Assembly (NCBI GenBank): GCA_029259815.1
Contig: JAJDEJ010000154.1
Coordinates: forward strand, 1-35,361
Origin: Planctomycetaceae bacterium
GTDB taxonomy: Bacteria > Planctomycetota > Planctomycetia > Planctomycetales > Planctomycetaceae
Direction: 5' to 3'
Length of the DNA stretch: 35,361 bases
Both the position numbers and the translations under genes were made by a program. Below are positions 8,034-16,265 of this stretch, in pieces. The notes below the pieces were generated by a model. It was not told the DNA's origin. It searched no databases and was given only the letters and a program-made list of their open reading frames with translations. How positions within the stretch are numbered: the first letter of the stretch is position 1; each line of letters opens with the position of its first letter.

Positions 8034-8058
8034 GTACGCAGTACCGAGTACTGCATAC
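8034..8058. repeat. Short inverted repeat in the SDR-acyltransferase gap
   Basis: GTACGCAGTAC (8034-8044) and GTACTGCATAC (8048-8058) form an 11-bp stem with one mismatch and a 3-base loop. It is followed at 8081-8094 by two tandem copies of the heptamer CCTACTC, just before the next start codon. Confidence 0.5.
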
Positions 8059-8098
8059 CGAGAAGAGCGCCACCAACATCCCTACTCCCTACTCCCTC

Positions 8099-8764
8099 AT
8101 GCCAAAACGTCTCATCATCGTCGGCGCCGGAGGCTTCGGTCGTGAAGTTCATGACTGGGCGACTGATGCGATAGCCGCTGGTGCTGCATGGTCCGTCGCA
8201 GGCTTCCTCGATGACAATCCGGAAGCCCTTGACGGATTTGAGATGCCCGTGAGCATCATCGGTCCCGCATCGACACATGAGCCGGCTGATGATGAAGTCT
8301 TTGTCTGCGCGATCGGCGAGCCGAGAATCAAATTGCAGATCGCGAGGTCCTTGCGAGCACGAGGCGCGACGTTTACCAACGTCATCCATCCGACGGCCTT
8401 CATCGGTCAGAGAAACAAACTGGGTGTCGGACTGGTCCTTTGCCCCTACTCGATCATCACGACCAATGTCACCATCGGCGACTTTGTGTCTCTCAATCTG
8501 CACGGCACAATCGGACACGACGCGACTGTTGGCGACGGCTGCACACTCAACAATCACACAGACATCACCGGCTGGGTCCAGATGGGTGAAGGCGTGTTCA
8601 TGGGCAGCCATGCGTCCGTCCTCCCCGATGCCAAGGTCGGCGATTACGCCCGCATCGGAGCGGGGAGTACGGTGCTTCGCTCGGCGAAACCCCACACGAC
8701 TGTCGTCGGAGTCCCTGCCAAACGACTGCCCTCGTTTGAGACCCCCACAAGGCGCGCCGGGTAA
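8099..8764 (+). CDS. NeuD/PglD-like hexapeptide-repeat acyltransferase
   Basis: The 221-residue protein begins with the nucleotide-sugar-binding half typical of NeuD/PglD-type sugar O/N-acyltransferases (RLIIVGAGGFGREVHDW). A left-handed beta-helix of hexapeptide repeats follows (VTIGDFVSLNLHGTIGHDAT, VGDYARIGAGSTV), ending VVGVPAKRLP. Family members transfer acetyl or longer acyl groups to amino or hydroxyl groups of sugars, forming trimers. The start at 8099 has no good ribosome binding site, because the upstream bases are the heptamer repeat, but similarity begins at the second residue. Lying between the ketoreductase and the KAS III, it is the likely transferase for the acyl group made by its neighbours. 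The acceptor is not visible, since no nucleotide-sugar gene is nearby. Confidence 0.87.
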   Translation: MPKRLIIVGAGGFGREVHDWATDAIAAGAAWSVAGFLDDNPEALDGFEMPVSIIGPASTHEPADDEVFVCAIGEPRIKLQIARSLRARGATFTNVIHPTAFIGQRNKLGVGLVLCPYSIITTNVTIGDFVSLNLHGTIGHDATVGDGCTLNNHTDITGWVQMGEGVFMGSHASVLPDAKVGDYARIGAGSTVLRSAKPHTTVVGVPAKRLPSFETPTRRAG

Positions 8765-8805
8765 CGACCGCGACCAGACCACTAATCCTACCGGACAACG
8801 TCATC

Positions 8806-9840
8806 ATGACCGCGACCATTTCAGCGATCGAGTATCATCTCCCGCAGCAAGTCCTCGCCAACGAGGAGTTGGCTCGCGTTTCTGACATGTGGTCGCCCGA
8901 GAAGATTGAGACGAAGACCGGGATCACCGAACGACATGTCGCCTCCGGTAGCGAATGCTCGTCCGATCTTGCTGTCGCTGCGGCCCAAAAACTGTTCGCA
9001 AGTGGAGCCATCCAACCTGATGAGGTCGACTTCGTCCTGCTCTGCACACAGTCGCCAGATTACCTGTTGCCCACGACCGCATGTCTCGTTCAGGAACGAC
9101 TCGGATTGAGCAACGCCGTCGGCGCTCTGGATATCAACCTCGGCTGCTCGGGGTACGTCTACGCCCTCGGTCTCGCCAAGGGACTCATTGAGACGGGACA
9201 GGCGACGAATCTGCTGCTCATCACAGCCGATACCTACAGCAAGTTCATCCGTGACGAAGACTTCAACGTCCGCACACTCTTCGGCGACGGAGCCTCCGCG
9301 ACGTTGATCCGCAATGACCCGTCATGCTCGTCGGCTGATCCGGCCATCGGCCCGATGACCTACGGCACCGACGGACGCGGCGCACAAAACTTGGTCGTCA
9401 AACAGTCAGGACTGCGGCTGTTCCAACCCGATGACGAGACCGAACTCACCGACGACCGTGGCCGTCTCTACATGAACGGTCCGCAGATCTTCACATTCAC
9501 GCTGAAGGCCGTCCCCAAGCTCGTCAGGCAATTGCTGGACAAGAGCAACCGCACGCTCGACGACATCGACCTGTTCGTGTTCCATCAGGCCAACCAATAC
9601 ATGCTCGATCACCTCCGCAAAAAGATCGGCATCCCGGAAGAGCGGTTCGTCAGCGCCATGAAACACTCGGGCAACACGGTCTCTTCGACGATCCCCATCG
9701 CCCTCAAACACGCCCAACTCGACGGTCGCCTGCGCCCGGACGACACGGTCATGCTCGTCGGCTTCGGCGTCGGCTACTCCTGGGGCGCCACCTTCATTCG
9801 CCCCGGAGCACTCGCCCAGCCCATGAAGGCCGCAGCGTAG
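8806..9840 (+). CDS. 3-oxoacyl-ACP synthase III (KAS III/FabH-like)
   Basis: The 344-residue length is typical of the family. The catalytic triad is intact: Cys114 (INLGCSGYVYAL), His260 (FVFHQANQ) and Asn290 (KHSGNTVSS). The N-terminus carries the KAS III pattern WSPEKIETKTGITERHVAS. The enzyme condenses an acyl-CoA starter with malonyl-ACP to a 3-ketoacyl-ACP, the substrate for the SDR two genes upstream. It begins 41 bases after the acyltransferase and closes the cassette. The absence of fabD, fabF and other fab genes argues for a dedicated short-chain acyl pathway over the housekeeping fatty acid gene. It converges on the sulfatase gene with a double-hairpin element between. Confidence 0.92.
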   Translation: MTATISAIEYHLPQQVLANEELARVSDMWSPEKIETKTGITERHVASGSECSSDLAVAAAQKLFASGAIQPDEVDFVLLCTQSPDYLLPTTACLVQERLGLSNAVGALDINLGCSGYVYALGLAKGLIETGQATNLLLITADTYSKFIRDEDFNVRTLFGDGASATLIRNDPSCSSADPAIGPMTYGTDGRGAQNLVVKQSGLRLFQPDDETELTDDRGRLYMNGPQIFTFTLKAVPKLVRQLLDKSNRTLDDIDLFVFHQANQYMLDHLRKKIGIPEERFVSAMKHSGNTVSSTIPIALKHAQLDGRLRPDDTVMLVGFGVGYSWGATFIRPGALAQPMKAAA

Positions 9841-9892
9841 GCTTTCTCGTCAGCCGACGGCTCCACCCACCGTTGTACGCCCTAAAGGCCTT

Positions 9893-9996
9893 GTCATTCC
9901 CGCGCAGGCGGGAATCCAATGATCGCAGGGTGACCTCTACCTCAAAGTGGACCACCTCTGTTGGGGCCTCTGGAATCCCGCCTGCGCGGGAATGAC
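9893..9996. repeat. 104-bp double-hairpin element (dRS3-like ATTCCC-N8-GGGAAT)
   Basis: Arms 9893-9918 and 9971-9996 are inverted copies matching at 25 of 26 bases. The core of the left arm, ATTCCCGCGCAGGCGGGAAT, is a hairpin with the form ATTCCC-N8-GGGAAT, which is also the consensus form of neisserial dRS3 repeats. The element lies in the gap between two convergent genes (KAS III and sulfatase) and may also act as a two-way terminator. Confidence 0.8.
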
Positions 9997-10013
9997 GTTA
10001 GAATACCATTCAC

Positions 10014-11432
10014 TCAGTCACGCTTCGTCGGCAGTCGAGCATGAACCGACTCTCGCCAGTCGACCAACATCTGGTGCAAGGACTGCGCTTGATCTGGCAT
10101 CGATTTCGTCAGATCGTGCTCTTCACCGAGATCTTCCGCCAGATTGTAAAGCTCGGTGTGTCCGTCCTCGAAGTACTCCAACAACTTCCAGTCACCATCG
10201 CGTATGGCGGAGACCGGTGTTGTTGTCGAGTAGTAGTGCGGATAATGGAAGTACAACGTCTTGCGTTCGAGTGAAGACGTTGGATCGCGCAGGAGCCCCG
10301 TGAGGTCAATGCCATCGACAGTGCGATTGTGGCCCACATCCCCCTCCGTCCCGGCCATCGAGAGGAGCGTCGGATACAAATCCATTGAGCAGACCATCTC
10401 ATCGCAGACAGTTCCGGCCTGCGTGACCCCGGGCCAGTCGACGATCCAGGGCACGCGAATTCCGCCTTCATAGAGTGACCCCTTGCCACTGCGCAGCGGA
10501 TGATTGCTCGTCACCTGTTGTCCAGCATACTTGCGAATGGTCCCACCGTTGTCGGATGTGAACACAATGATCGTGTTCTCAGACAGGTCCAGTTCATCGA
10601 GCTTGTCCACCACACGGCCCACGTTCTCGTCGAGTGAATGCACCATTGCAGCATAGGTCGGATTCTGATGGTGAAAGTCCCGCTGCAACTTGCCCTCATA
10701 TTGTGCGATGTCGTCCGGCTTGGCTTCGATGGGAGTGTGGACTGTGTGAAACCACAGGTTGAGATAGAACGGTCCGTCCTGCGTCTGCTCAATGAGCCGC
10801 AGAGCCTCGTCCGTCAATCGGTCAGTGAGATACTCGCCCTCTTCGCCGAATGGCAGGTCAGGGACGTACCGCCACTCCTCCTGTTCCGTTCCGAACAGAC
10901 CGTTATAGGGCCAGTGAAATGTCGTCGGAGCTCCCCAATGCGTCCCACCAATGTTGACGTCAAAGCCATGTGCCTCGGGTGAGTAAGCCGCATCGCCCAA
11001 ATGCCACTTGCCTACATGCAATGTCGTATACCCGACCGCCTTCAAGGCTTCTGCAAGCGTGAACTCCTCCAGTCCCAAATGATCAACGCTCACTGCAGGA
11101 ATCAACTCACGCGTCGCAGCCGGCGGACTCTTGGCCCATTCATGCCAAATGGTGAAGTCCAGTCGCGCGGGGTACTTGCCGGACAAGATCGATGCCCGTG
11201 TGGGCGAACAAATCGCCGCCGCCGCATAGGCATCGGTGAACCGCGTCCCCTGCTCTGCCAGCCGATCGATGTGCGGCGTCTCGTGCAGATCAGCCCCGTA
11301 ACAGCCAATGTCGGCCCACCCCAGATCATCCACCAGAATCATCACAATGTTCGACCGCGAGTCGTCGGCCAACACATCACCCGTCACGATCACCACGAGG
11401 CAGATCAAGACCCATCGAATCCACGCACACAT
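10014..11432 (-). CDS. Secreted arylsulfatase-type sulfatase
   Basis: The 472-residue protein has a signal peptide (WVLICLVVIVTGDVLA). The sulfatase signature ICSPTRASILSGKYP places the formylglycine cysteine at residue 75. Metal-site residues are in MILVDDLGWADIG and FTSDNGG, and GKWHLG and HTVHTPIEAK supply other active-site residues. It should remove sulfate esters from polysaccharides or similar compounds outside the cytoplasm after maturation by a formylglycine-generating enzyme, which is not in the window. The ATG at 11432 is preferred to 11456 because GAAAGG lies 9 bases upstream and the signal peptide starts there. The substrate cannot be told from the sequence. Confidence 0.93.
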   Translation of the reverse strand: MCAWIRWVLICLVVIVTGDVLADDSRSNIVMILVDDLGWADIGCYGADLHETPHIDRLAEQGTRFTDAYAAAAICSPTRASILSGKYPARLDFTIWHEWAKSPPAATRELIPAVSVDHLGLEEFTLAEALKAVGYTTLHVGKWHLGDAAYSPEAHGFDVNIGGTHWGAPTTFHWPYNGLFGTEQEEWRYVPDLPFGEEGEYLTDRLTDEALRLIEQTQDGPFYLNLWFHTVHTPIEAKPDDIAQYEGKLQRDFHHQNPTYAAMVHSLDENVGRVVDKLDELDLSENTIIVFTSDNGGTIRKYAGQQVTSNHPLRSGKGSLYEGGIRVPWIVDWPGVTQAGTVCDEMVCSMDLYPTLLSMAGTEGDVGHNRTVDGIDLTGLLRDPTSSLERKTLYFHYPHYYSTTTPVSAIRDGDWKLLEYFEDGHTELYNLAEDLGEEHDLTKSMPDQAQSLHQMLVDWRESVHARLPTKRD

Positions 11433-11488
11433 TTTATCCGGCCTTTCAAAAGACATCCAACGCTAGCGGTTTAGCGCAACCTTCCAAC

Positions 11489-12088
11489 TCACGATCGCCC
11501 TCTCCGCCCCCGCTTCCCACCGGTATCTGGCGGACACTCCACGTCCCCCACAATGAACGGCAGCAACCTCGCGATGTTCCGTGCGTCATCAATCCCTCGA
11601 TGATGAGTGCCATCCAGTGTCAGCCCGGCTCGCGACAATGCTTCCTTCATCCCCATGCGTCGCCGAATCTTCAGTTGTGCACTGAATTCGGCCTTCAGAT
11701 TGATCGGCTCCAACAGAAATGGCATCGCAATGCCGTGGAAACGGCAGTCCTGCACCAACTGGTTGTGATCATAACTTCCCCACGACGAGAACACACACTC
11801 CTCGAACGGGACTGACCATGCGATCCATTGCTCGACAACCTCAGGCAGAGTCGGTGCTGCATCAACGTCCGCCTGTGTGATGCTCGTCAACTCGGTGCAA
11901 AACGGCGTCAGCACGGGATGCCGCACAGGTCGTACGAACGACTGAAATTCGGTCAATGTGGTCAACGTCTCGCCATCGACCATGACCGCGCCGACCTCAA
12001 TGATCTCCATCTCCTCGCGACGCAGCGTGCCATCATTCGAGCAAGTCGCCTCGAAGTCAACGACCAGATAGTGGGGTCCCTCGATCAT
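11489..12088 (-). CDS. DEDDh 3'-5' exonuclease (ERI1/KapD-like)
   Basis: This 199-residue nuclease begins with the ExoI motif YLVVDFEATC (DxE). The ExoII Asp follows in SSWGSYDHNQL, and ExoIII reads HHRGIDDARNIARL with the DEDDh histidine and final aspartate. The pattern is that of the ERI1/KapD branch of single-strand exonucleases that trim RNA or DNA 3' ends. The tail is basic (GGKRGRRGRS), which may help nucleic acid binding. The ATG at 12088 is chosen because family similarity starts immediately; an in-frame GTG at 12145 would add 19 residues and lies inside a palindromic repeat. The TPP II-like gene lies upstream on the same strand, separated by that repeat. Confidence 0.85.
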   Translation of the reverse strand: MIEGPHYLVVDFEATCSNDGTLRREEMEIIEVGAVMVDGETLTTLTEFQSFVRPVRHPVLTPFCTELTSITQADVDAAPTLPEVVEQWIAWSVPFEECVFSSWGSYDHNQLVQDCRFHGIAMPFLLEPINLKAEFSAQLKIRRRMGMKEALSRAGLTLDGTHHRGIDDARNIARLLPFIVGDVECPPDTGGKRGRRGRS

Positions 12089-12138
12089 GCGTCGCTGTTC
12101 TTGTTCAAGCGAGTCCAAGAGCGAATCAAAAAGTGAAA

Positions 12139-12204
12139 GGAACACTCATCACCACTAATATTCACTAATTGCGATTAGTGTCGATTAGTGGTGATGAGTG
12201 TTCC
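12139..12204. repeat. 66-bp nested palindrome (CACTAAT family)
   Basis: Arms 12139-12159 and 12184-12204 are a perfect 21-bp inverted repeat. A second perfect 7-bp hairpin, CACTAAT/ATTAGTG, is nested inside at 12163-12180. It lies between the TPP II-like gene and the exonuclease gene. Confidence 0.8.
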
Positions 12205-12243
12205 ATGCCTTTCTTTTCCTCCGTCGCCCCCTCCTCAGCTTAA

Positions 12244-15200
12244 TCAAAACTCCGGATACTCCTCGGGATAGCCGATCTGCATCCATTTGTGCTCGTAGGC
12301 CTGCCAGTCGTCCCAGCCGAGAAGTTCGTACAAGTCGCGGCGTTTCTTGTGCTGCAAGCGACTGGGCGGCGATGTGTCGCCCATTTGCTCGTTCAACACC
12401 TTGAGCGCTGCACCGTAGCGTCCGCGTCTGCGTTCGCGGCGGATGTGGAGCAGGTAATACTCTTCCTCCGTCGTGTCGACCCAGCGTGCGAATTGTTGGA
12501 ACGTCTCCTCGAAGGCCTCGTCGAGAGCCACCTGATCTTCGATTGGGTGTTTCTCCACGACGTCCGGCAGTTCCTGGTAGGCGAGTGCCCGTGCCTTGCG
12601 ATACAGGGCGTCGACCAGAATGTCACGTTGTTCCTCCGCTTGCTTCCTGCGCTGGACAGCGTGCGGTCGATCCGGATTCGCCCGCAGGGCGAGCCGTCGC
12701 GCGACTTTGTTCGGCTTGATCGTATCGATGACATCATCCGCTGCCGCGATCACATCTGCGAGATGCTCTTTCCGGTTGTCGCCGTCCAACAGATGCAGCG
12801 TCGCAACGCGGACCTGTTGTTCGGCATCTGGAAATGCCTCACGGATGTGCCGAGTCAAATCGATGAAGAGCTGCTCATCGCGAGGCCACTCAAGTTCGCC
12901 CAACTGCTTGATGAGTTCGTCGAGACGTTCGCGTTGCAGGCGTTCCGCGAGTGATTCCTTGGGCTCCGTCGTTGCCTCGGCTTCCACTTCCTTGACCGGC
13001 TTGGGTGCAACGACAAAGCTGATCGGATATCCGCCCGGTCGTGACGTCGCCCCGTCAACACCATCAGGACTCTTGACGTAGTGCATCGTGCCCCGCAGGA
13101 CATCACCCGGCTCGGCTACATCGGGGAGCGAGTCGGCATCCGGCCCTGTGAGGAAGACAGACGCACTCTCTCCGGGATCGAGCCATTTCGCTGAGAAGCC
13201 TGACGATCGGTTCTCTTGCACCCCCACCTGGATCGACTTCGACATCTTCCGATCGACGGCGAGCACGGCCGCCTTGAACTTGTCGAGCACATCGGTGTCG
13301 GCGTCCCGTAGTTCGAGTCGAACCGTGTAATCTCCTTTGTCGAGCGAATGGGCTGCCGGATACATGTCGCCTGTGGCGATGAGTTGTTTGTTGGCATCGA
13401 ACACCTGCCACTCATTCCCTTCCACGGGTGAGTCGTATAGCAGCTCCTCCAGAATCGGCAGTTCGATCGTCACGTCACTGGTCGACGCCAACGAAAACTC
13501 ATAGGTCAGCACCAGCTGATTCGTCGGCCCGTCATCCAACTGACGATCACGGTCAGACAACAACGGCGTTTCGGTCACAGACTTCGGTCGCAGCAGACGC
13601 CGCAGTGTGTTGAACGCACCCTTTGGATCACATCGCTCTCGGAGAACGTCGGATGACACGACGACCTCCAGCGGCGACCCGTCGGACGGCAACGTCAGTT
13701 CATCGTCGTCAGGCGTCAGCCCCCGAAACTCGATTGACATCGTCACCCGCGACTTGCCCAGACTCGACCAGTACTGCGACAGGCACACCTCCAGCGTGCG
13801 TCCAGCAACAACCGGCACACTAATGATGGTCTGACTCCCCTGCTCCATAAAGACTCGCTTGTTGAGTTCGCCTTCCTCGAAGCTGTGCCCCGGCAGTGTC
13901 TGCACGGTATGCACACCAATCACACGTGCGGCGTCTGCCTCGGTCAACTCAAGTTCGATGTCGGCCCACGTCGCTCCATCAGGGACGGACACAAATTGGC
14001 GATCCAACTGACCCGGGCCAAGACTCACGCTCGCCTCGACCTCACCCTTCTTGAGGATGTGCGGCTTGATGACTGTCACTGGTACACGGAATAGCGGACC
14101 ACGATTTTCGTGGCCGGCGTGATAGCCCCGCACTTCAGCTGTATGCACACCCGGTCTTAGCCGCCGCGGATCGACTTGCAACTCGAACCGCTCACCCGCT
14201 GCCGTCAGCAACATCGTATCACTCGCATCGACCCAATCGACATTCGCCTCGAGCGTGATGGGGTACTCGAACTTCACCTGTCCCCGTTTCGGCTGATCAT
14301 CCCGGAACTGTGGAGTGACCTTCACGTCCGTCTCCAGCAGCTGTGACGTCTCCTCGCTCTCACGCAACAGCACGCCTCGTGTCTTGCTGCGGCCGATTTC
14401 GCAACGGAAGGGATGTCTCTCTGCCACGCTGTATTCGCCCTGCTCGATCCAATCCCACGCTTTATCGATCTGAATAAGACCGGCTCCTTGAGCGAAGTCT
14501 TCGATGCCGGGAAGTCGCTTGGCGGAGTTCTCCAGCGCCCGACGAACGAAGGAAGGTGTGAAGAGTGTGCCCTGTGCCCTCATCCCGGACAATAACAGGG
14601 CGATGTTGCCGCAAGCATTGGGTGACGCCATCGAAGTGCCGTTCGCCTGCAAACTCATCCGCAACGAGTAATTGGGCACGGGTGAGAATGCTCCCCCCGG
14701 TGCGAACAGATCAACGCCCGTCGCTCCGTCGGTCGTCGGTCCGCGTGAGGTCCACGTATAGGGCATCCCTTCGAGCGTCTCGCGCAGTCCATACTGGGGC
14801 GACATCATCTCCGGACTGACATAGGCCCCGATCCCGAGCAGTGCCTCCGTCGTTCCCCCCGGTGCCCCAACGGTCGACAGTGCCGGACCCGCGTTGCCTG
14901 CACTGGCGACGAAGATCACACCATGTTCATTGACGATCTCAGAGAACAACTCTGCGATTCGCCCCTTGTCCGGCGTGCTTGTCGGCTCACCGTAGCTCAT
15001 GTTGATGAGATCACACTTGCGATCGATGACAGCCCTGAGTCCCCTCACCATCGCTCGCCCAGTCTCCATGCCGCCGATGCGGTTGTCGCCGATCTTGACC
15101 GAGACGATCTGTGCGCCGGGAGCAACGCCGTTTCGTTCGGGATGCTCCGGCTCGTAGGCCGCGACGATGCCGGCCACGTGTGTGCCGTGACTTCCACAGA

Positions 15201-16182
15201 CGGTCACGATCGATAACAGCTTGCCCTTGTTGTAAATGTTGACCGAGAAGTTGAGCTGCGATGGCTCACTGAACGTCGCAAACTGACGTTCCTTGTGAAA
15301 GTCACTCAGCGACGCTTCGTCAGCCAGTTGTCCGTCCTCGTCCGTGTCGATGACCGCACGCCAGACTTCACCGTCGTGATAGACGACGCAGTCATACAGC
15401 GGACCGGGATCGTCGTAGTTCTTTTGTGCCTGCTCCAGCACGTCGATGCGGGCCTGCATCTCCTTGCGGCCCTGCACCTGTTTGGCAGACAGTTTCGGTT
15501 GGTCGTCATAGTAGATGTGGATCAACGACCGCAGTTCGGCCAGTCGTCGTGCCTGTCTGCGGTCCCACTGGCGACGCCGTTCCTTCTGCAGTCGCTTGAC
15601 AAGATCAGAGGGGAATATCTCGTACGCCCGCTTGAGGCCCAACCGATACTCCCCGGACGGATTCGTCCACTCGGGATTCACCTTGAGTATGCGACCAGTG
15701 AGTCCCTGCAATTGGCCATCCTCCGCTGTCTGAGTCTCACCCATCTCGACATCGCCGTCACCCGTACCGTCAAGGAGGTCGACGATCTTCGGTTCGCCAT
15801 CAGATGTGACGGTGAGGCCGGCGGCACCCGGATCAACGCCGGTGTCGAAGATGGCTACGATGACGCCACGACCGTCGTATTCCGGATGCTGCTCCAGAAA
15901 TCGCAGGGCCCCGGTCTCTTGTTTGGGCAGCAGTCCAATCGTGGGAAAGGGCCGCACCTTCGGCTCGTCGGCCATTGCAACCGCACTCACTGCGATGCAG
16001 CCAGCACAAACCAGAATCAGAGCAAGCCGCGGGTGGCCGGGTCTGGACCGAAGGGAAGGCCCGGACGTCGAACGTGCAGGGCCATCCGCTTCGCTTCTGA
16101 CCCTGCCACCCAAGATCAACTCACGATTTCCGAAAAAGACTAGAGCACGCAAGTCTCGTCGCCCGCATACGTTCGTTGGCAC
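12244..16182 (-). CDS. Tripeptidyl-peptidase II-like S8 (subtilisin) protease
   Basis: The frame encodes up to 1312 residues, close to eukaryotic TPP II. The domain opens FPTIGLLPKQETGALRFL, a hallmark of TPP II. The S8 triad is Asp (VAIFDTGVDPGA, residue 113), His (GSHGTHVAGI, about 332) and Ser (NGTSMASPNACG, about 514), with the oxyanion Asn in ASAGNAGP. The long insert between Asp and His and the roughly 800-residue C-terminal part also fit TPP II. Family members remove tripeptides from free N-termini. A hydrophobic segment (RLALILVCAGCIAVSAVAMA) just before the domain looks like a signal peptide, so this form may be exported. The start is unclear: the only upstream candidates are a GTG at 16182 and a few TTG/CTG codons, because a palindromic element occupies 16031-16111 in frame. 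An ATG at residue 70 would give a cytosolic form. Confidence 0.88.
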   Translation of the reverse strand: MPTNVCGRRDLRALVFFGNRELILGGRVRSEADGPARSTSGPSLRSRPGHPRLALILVCAGCIAVSAVAMADEPKVRPFPTIGLLPKQETGALRFLEQHPEYDGRGVIVAIFDTGVDPGAAGLTVTSDGEPKIVDLLDGTGDGDVEMGETQTAEDGQLQGLTGRILKVNPEWTNPSGEYRLGLKRAYEIFPSDLVKRLQKERRRQWDRRQARRLAELRSLIHIYYDDQPKLSAKQVQGRKEMQARIDVLEQAQKNYDDPGPLYDCVVYHDGEVWRAVIDTDEDGQLADEASLSDFHKERQFATFSEPSQLNFSVNIYNKGKLLSIVTVCGSHGTHVAGIVAAYEPEHPERNGVAPGAQIVSVKIGDNRIGGMETGRAMVRGLRAVIDRKCDLINMSYGEPTSTPDKGRIAELFSEIVNEHGVIFVASAGNAGPALSTVGAPGGTTEALLGIGAYVSPEMMSPQYGLRETLEGMPYTWTSRGPTTDGATGVDLFAPGGAFSPVPNYSLRMSLQANGTSMASPNACGNIALLLSGMRAQGTLFTPSFVRRALENSAKRLPGIEDFAQGAGLIQIDKAWDWIEQGEYSVAERHPFRCEIGRSKTRGVLLRESEETSQLLETDVKVTPQFRDDQPKRGQVKFEYPITLEANVDWVDASDTMLLTAAGERFELQVDPRRLRPGVHTAEVRGYHAGHENRGPLFRVPVTVIKPHILKKGEVEASVSLGPGQLDRQFVSVPDGATWADIELELTEADAARVIGVHTVQTLPGHSFEEGELNKRVFMEQGSQTIISVPVVAGRTLEVCLSQYWSSLGKSRVTMSIEFRGLTPDDDELTLPSDGSPLEVVVSSDVLRERCDPKGAFNTLRRLLRPKSVTETPLLSDRDRQLDDGPTNQLVLTYEFSLASTSDVTIELPILEELLYDSPVEGNEWQVFDANKQLIATGDMYPAAHSLDKGDYTVRLELRDADTDVLDKFKAAVLAVDRKMSKSIQVGVQENRSSGFSAKWLDPGESASVFLTGPDADSLPDVAEPGDVLRGTMHYVKSPDGVDGATSRPGGYPISFVVAPKPVKEVEAEATTEPKESLAERLQRERLDELIKQLGELEWPRDEQLFIDLTRHIREAFPDAEQQVRVATLHLLDGDNRKEHLADVIAAADDVIDTIKPNKVARRLALRANPDRPHAVQRRKQAEEQRDILVDALYRKARALAYQELPDVVEKHPIEDQVALDEAFEETFQQFARWVDTTEEEYYLLHIRRERRRGRYGAALKVLNEQMGDTSPPSRLQHKKRRDLYELLGWDDWQAYEHKWMQIGYPEEYPEF
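16031..16111. repeat. Palindromic element, copy 2, in the N-terminal region of the TPP II-like gene
   Basis: Arms 16031-16063 and 16079-16111 pair imperfectly. The 16079-16111 arm matches the element at 61-93 in 31 of 33 bases. It lies in frame immediately before the signal-peptide-like hydrophobic segment of the protease and encodes about 27 residues (from GGRVRSEADG to RSRPGHP) if translated. Confidence 0.75.
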
Positions 16183-16265
16183 GGTGTCATTCCTGGAGAG
16201 ATACGCAAGATCGGTTCCCTTCAGTTTACGCTGCGAGGCGGCAGCTTGCGACCGGTTTCCCCCGG

